A stretch of DNA of 7,199 bases from Methanoregulaceae archaeon UBA288. GTDB taxonomy: Archaea > Halobacteriota > Methanomicrobia > Methanomicrobiales > Methanospirillaceae. This document shows, piece after piece, positions 5,546 through 7,199 of this stretch. Below the pieces are notes generated by a model. That model saw nothing but the letters and a program-made list of their open reading frames with translations, did no database searches and was not told the DNA's origin. The position numbers and the translations under genes were made by a program. Location: the NCBI GenBank assembly GCA_002495225.1, contig DAEF01000056.1:1-7199 (forward strand), written 5' to 3'. Numbering within the stretch: position 1 is the stretch's first letter; each line of letters begins with the position of its first letter.

Positions 5546-6472
5546 ATGACGATCGACCGGGACGCCGTCACGGTCCTGATCCCGACGCTCAACGAGGCGC
5601 CGACGATCCAGGGGCTGGTCCGGGAATTCTCGGCGCTGGGGTACAGGCGCGTCCTCGTGGTCGACGGGGGGAGCACGGACGGCACGGCCGCGCTCGCAGG
5701 GGAGGCCGGCGCCGAGGTGCTGGTCCAGCACGGCCGGGGCAAGGGGAACGCCGTGATCGAGGCCTTCCGGGCCGTGGAGACGCCGTACGTCCTGATGCTC
5801 GACGGCGACGGAACCTATGCGCCCGCCGACGCGGACCGGATGCTGGCGCCGCTCGGCGAGGGCGTCGACCAGGTGATCGGCGACCGGCTCGAGCACGCCG
5901 AGAAGGGCTCGATCTCGCGGCTCAACCGCGTGGGCAACTACCTGTTGAACCGGCTCTTCCGGCTCGCCCACGGCCGGTACCTCGCGGACATCCTCTCGGG
6001 GTACAGGGCGTTCACGAAGGCCTCGGTCGACCAGATGAACCTCGCCGAGCAGGGGTTCGGGATCGAGACCGAGCTCGCGGCCGAGGCCGTCAGGAACGGC
6101 CACGCGGTCGGCGTGGTCCCGATCTCGTACGATCGCCGGGCCGGCACGGCCACGAAGCTCAACCCGCTCCGCGATGGGTACCGGATCGCCGTGACCATCT
6201 ACCGGCTCGCCCGGATGAACAACCCCCTCTTCTACTTCGGGCTGATCGGCGTCACCCTCGCCGTCGCCGGCCTGCTGGTCGGGGCGTTCGTGCTCTGGGA
6301 GTGGCTGGGCGGGATCGAACGCCTCCCCCTGACCATCCTGACCGTGCTGCTGATCGTCGCCGGGATACAGATCTTCGTCTTCGGCCTGATCGGCGACATG
6401 ATCCTCTCGTTCCACCGCGAGACCCTGGCCGAGATCGAGGCCCTGAAGCGACTGCAGGAGCGGGCCAAGTGA
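5546..6472 (+). CDS. aglJ: AglJ-type glycosyltransferase that starts the N-glycan
   Basis: The 308-residue family-2 glycosyltransferase has the AglJ layout. The GT-A start is TVLIPTLNEAPTI (9-21), followed by VLVVDGGSTDGT (36-47), GRGKGNA (63-69), the metal/nucleotide-sugar DGDGTY motif (D86, D88), and SGYRAF at 151-156 followed by GFGIETELAAE (170-180). Two membrane helices close the protein, at about 228-250 and 261-284. AglJ attaches the first sugar to the dolichol phosphate carrier in archaeal N-glycosylation of S-layer and other surface proteins; characterised haloarchaeal members are about 300 residues long. It acts on the inner face of the membrane. The ATG at 5546 has a plausible TATA box 28 bases upstream and no clear ribosome site. 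The stop overlaps the next start as GTGA, so the two glycosyltransferases are co-expressed. The closest alternative is a dolichyl-phosphate sugar synthase, but the length and C-terminal helix pair favour AglJ. Confidence 0.88.
   Translation: MTIDRDAVTVLIPTLNEAPTIQGLVREFSALGYRRVLVVDGGSTDGTAALAGEAGAEVLVQHGRGKGNAVIEAFRAVETPYVLMLDGDGTYAPADADRMLAPLGEGVDQVIGDRLEHAEKGSISRLNRVGNYLLNRLFRLAHGRYLADILSGYRAFTKASVDQMNLAEQGFGIETELAAEAVRNGHAVGVVPISYDRRAGTATKLNPLRDGYRIAVTIYRLARMNNPLFYFGLIGVTLAVAGLLVGAFVLWEWLGGIERLPLTILTVLLIVAGIQIFVFGLIGDMILSFHRETLAEIEALKRLQERAK
6457..6460 (+). promoter_or_regulatory. Shine-Dalgarno-like site for the second glycosyltransferase
   Basis: GGAG lies within the end of aglJ, 8 bases before the GTG at 6469. 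It supports GTG as the start in the GTGA overlap. Confidence 0.5.
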
Positions 6473-7176
6473 CGCCGTCGATCTCGGTCGTGGTGCCGTC
6501 CTACAACGAGGAGGCGGGGATCGAACGCTGCCTCGCCTCGCTCGCGGACCAGACTGTCCCGCGGAGCGAGTACGAGGTCATCGTCGTCGACGGGGGTTCG
6601 ACGGACCGGACGCGCGAGCTCGCGGCCCCGTACGCGGACACGGTCTTCGTCCAGTCGAGCCCGAAGGTCGGCGGCGCCCGGAACGACGGGGTGCTCGCGG
6701 CCCGGGCCCCGCTGGTCGCGACCACGGACGCGGACTGTGTCCTGCCGCGCGACTGGGTCGAGCGGGCCCGGGACGGGCTCCTCCGGGAGGGCGTGGTCCT
6801 GGTCTACGGCACGGTCGAGCCGATCGAGGCCACCCTGAAGAACCGGCTCTCGCTCGGTCTCGCCAACCGGGCCTCGGCCCTCGGCTACCGGACGGGCCGG
6901 CTCTACTACACGCTCGGGTGCAACACCGCCTTCCGGAGGGACGCGTTCCTCCGGGCCGGGATGTACCGGACGATCGACGCCGGCGACGACCTCGAGATCG
7001 CCCGCCGGATGGTCCGCGAGGGAAGGATCCTCTTCGACCCCGAGCTCCGGGTCGGCTTCTCCATGCGCCGGTACGAGCAGTTCGGCACCCTCCGGTCGCT
7101 CTACCAGTGGCTCTACATCGTCCGGAAGGGCGGGGAGTCGCAGAAGTACACCTATTCCCGCCGCGAGTACCGGTAG
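6469..7176 (+). CDS. Family-2 glycosyltransferase coupled to aglJ
   Basis: The 235-residue protein starts with ISVVVPSYNEEAGIERCL (5-22) and VIVVDGGSTDRTREL (37-51). It then has the GGARNDG nucleotide-binding segment (68-74), the D-x-D-like TDADC (86-90), GCNTAFRRDAF (150-160) and GDDLEIARRM (172-181), which supplies the acidic base region of GT2 enzymes. No membrane helix is seen, so it is a soluble or peripheral enzyme using a nucleotide sugar; the sugar cannot be read from sequence. The start is a GTG at 6469 overlapping the aglJ stop (GTGA), with GGAG 8 bases upstream. The frame is open to 6301, but only inside aglJ. Coupling to aglJ suggests it adds a later sugar to the lipid-linked glycan (inference). 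It is short for GT2 but ends in a coherent basic tail (YSRREYR), so I treat it as complete. Confidence 0.87.
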   Translation: MTPSISVVVPSYNEEAGIERCLASLADQTVPRSEYEVIVVDGGSTDRTRELAAPYADTVFVQSSPKVGGARNDGVLAARAPLVATTDADCVLPRDWVERARDGLLREGVVLVYGTVEPIEATLKNRLSLGLANRASALGYRTGRLYYTLGCNTAFRRDAFLRAGMYRTIDAGDDLEIARRMVREGRILFDPELRVGFSMRRYEQFGTLRSLYQWLYIVRKGGESQKYTYSRREYR

Positions 7177-7199
7177 GGTGTAGGATCTCATAATTACTT
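7177..7199. other. AT-rich edge after the glycosyltransferase stop
   Basis: The last 23 bases contain CATAATTACTT, an abrupt AT-rich patch in a GC-rich region. It could be a terminator region for the aglJ operon or a promoter box of the next gene. The window ends before this can be decided. Confidence 0.25.

Noticed and set aside
5516..6415. A 299-codon - strand frame opposite aglJ.
   Set aside because: The translation is Asp/Arg/Pro/Val-rich with no domain, while the + strand carries a full AglJ.
6232..7191. A 319-codon - strand frame opposite the two glycosyltransferases.
   Set aside because: It has antisense-type composition and no motif, promoter or ribosome site.

Overview
This is a very GC-rich window. 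Several signals mark it as archaeal: isolated AT-rich TATA-like boxes 27-32 bases ahead of start codons, some genes that look leaderless and others with good Shine-Dalgarno sites, an archaeal type IV pilin N-terminus, an AglJ-type N-glycosylation glycosyltransferase, a DUF1616 membrane protein and a DUF99 protein. The mix best fits a high-GC euryarchaeon, most likely a Methanomicrobiales-type methanogen. The lineage is inferred from gene content and style, not from a marker gene. Nine protein genes cover almost all of the window. I see no tRNA, rRNA, CRISPR array or mobile element.

Left part (1-2030, + strand): the 3' part of a DUF58 gene is followed by two short membrane-protein genes. All three are joined by start/stop overlaps, so this is the tail of a tightly coupled operon of the MoxR/DUF58 kind. 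The last gene carries a striking cysteine cluster at its C-terminus. Its TAG stop shares a CTAG palindrome with the stop of the converging DUF1616 gene.

Middle part (2027-4969): three genes read leftward. They are a small secreted protein, a membrane-bound hydrolase-like (DUF457/YdjM-type) protein and, from its own promoter, a DUF1616 membrane protein whose outer domain carries five N-glycosylation sequons. Divergent from them is a type IV pilin-like gene. The pilin and the secreted-protein gene appear to share one TATA-like element.

Right part (4923-7199): a DUF99 gene on the - strand overlaps the 3' end of the pilin gene by 47 bases, tail to tail. On its other side it faces, across only 38 bases, a + strand pair: AglJ and a second family-2 glycosyltransferase, coupled by a GTGA overlap.

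Most of these products sit in or act on the cell envelope: integral membrane proteins, a secreted protein, a pilin, and enzymes that start and probably extend the N-glycan. The clearest functional link I can propose is that the AglJ pathway decorates the sequon-rich DUF1616 ectodomain. The most unusual features are the compact regulatory junctions and the cysteine-cluster protein. I found no clear evidence of a wholly new defence or mobile system.
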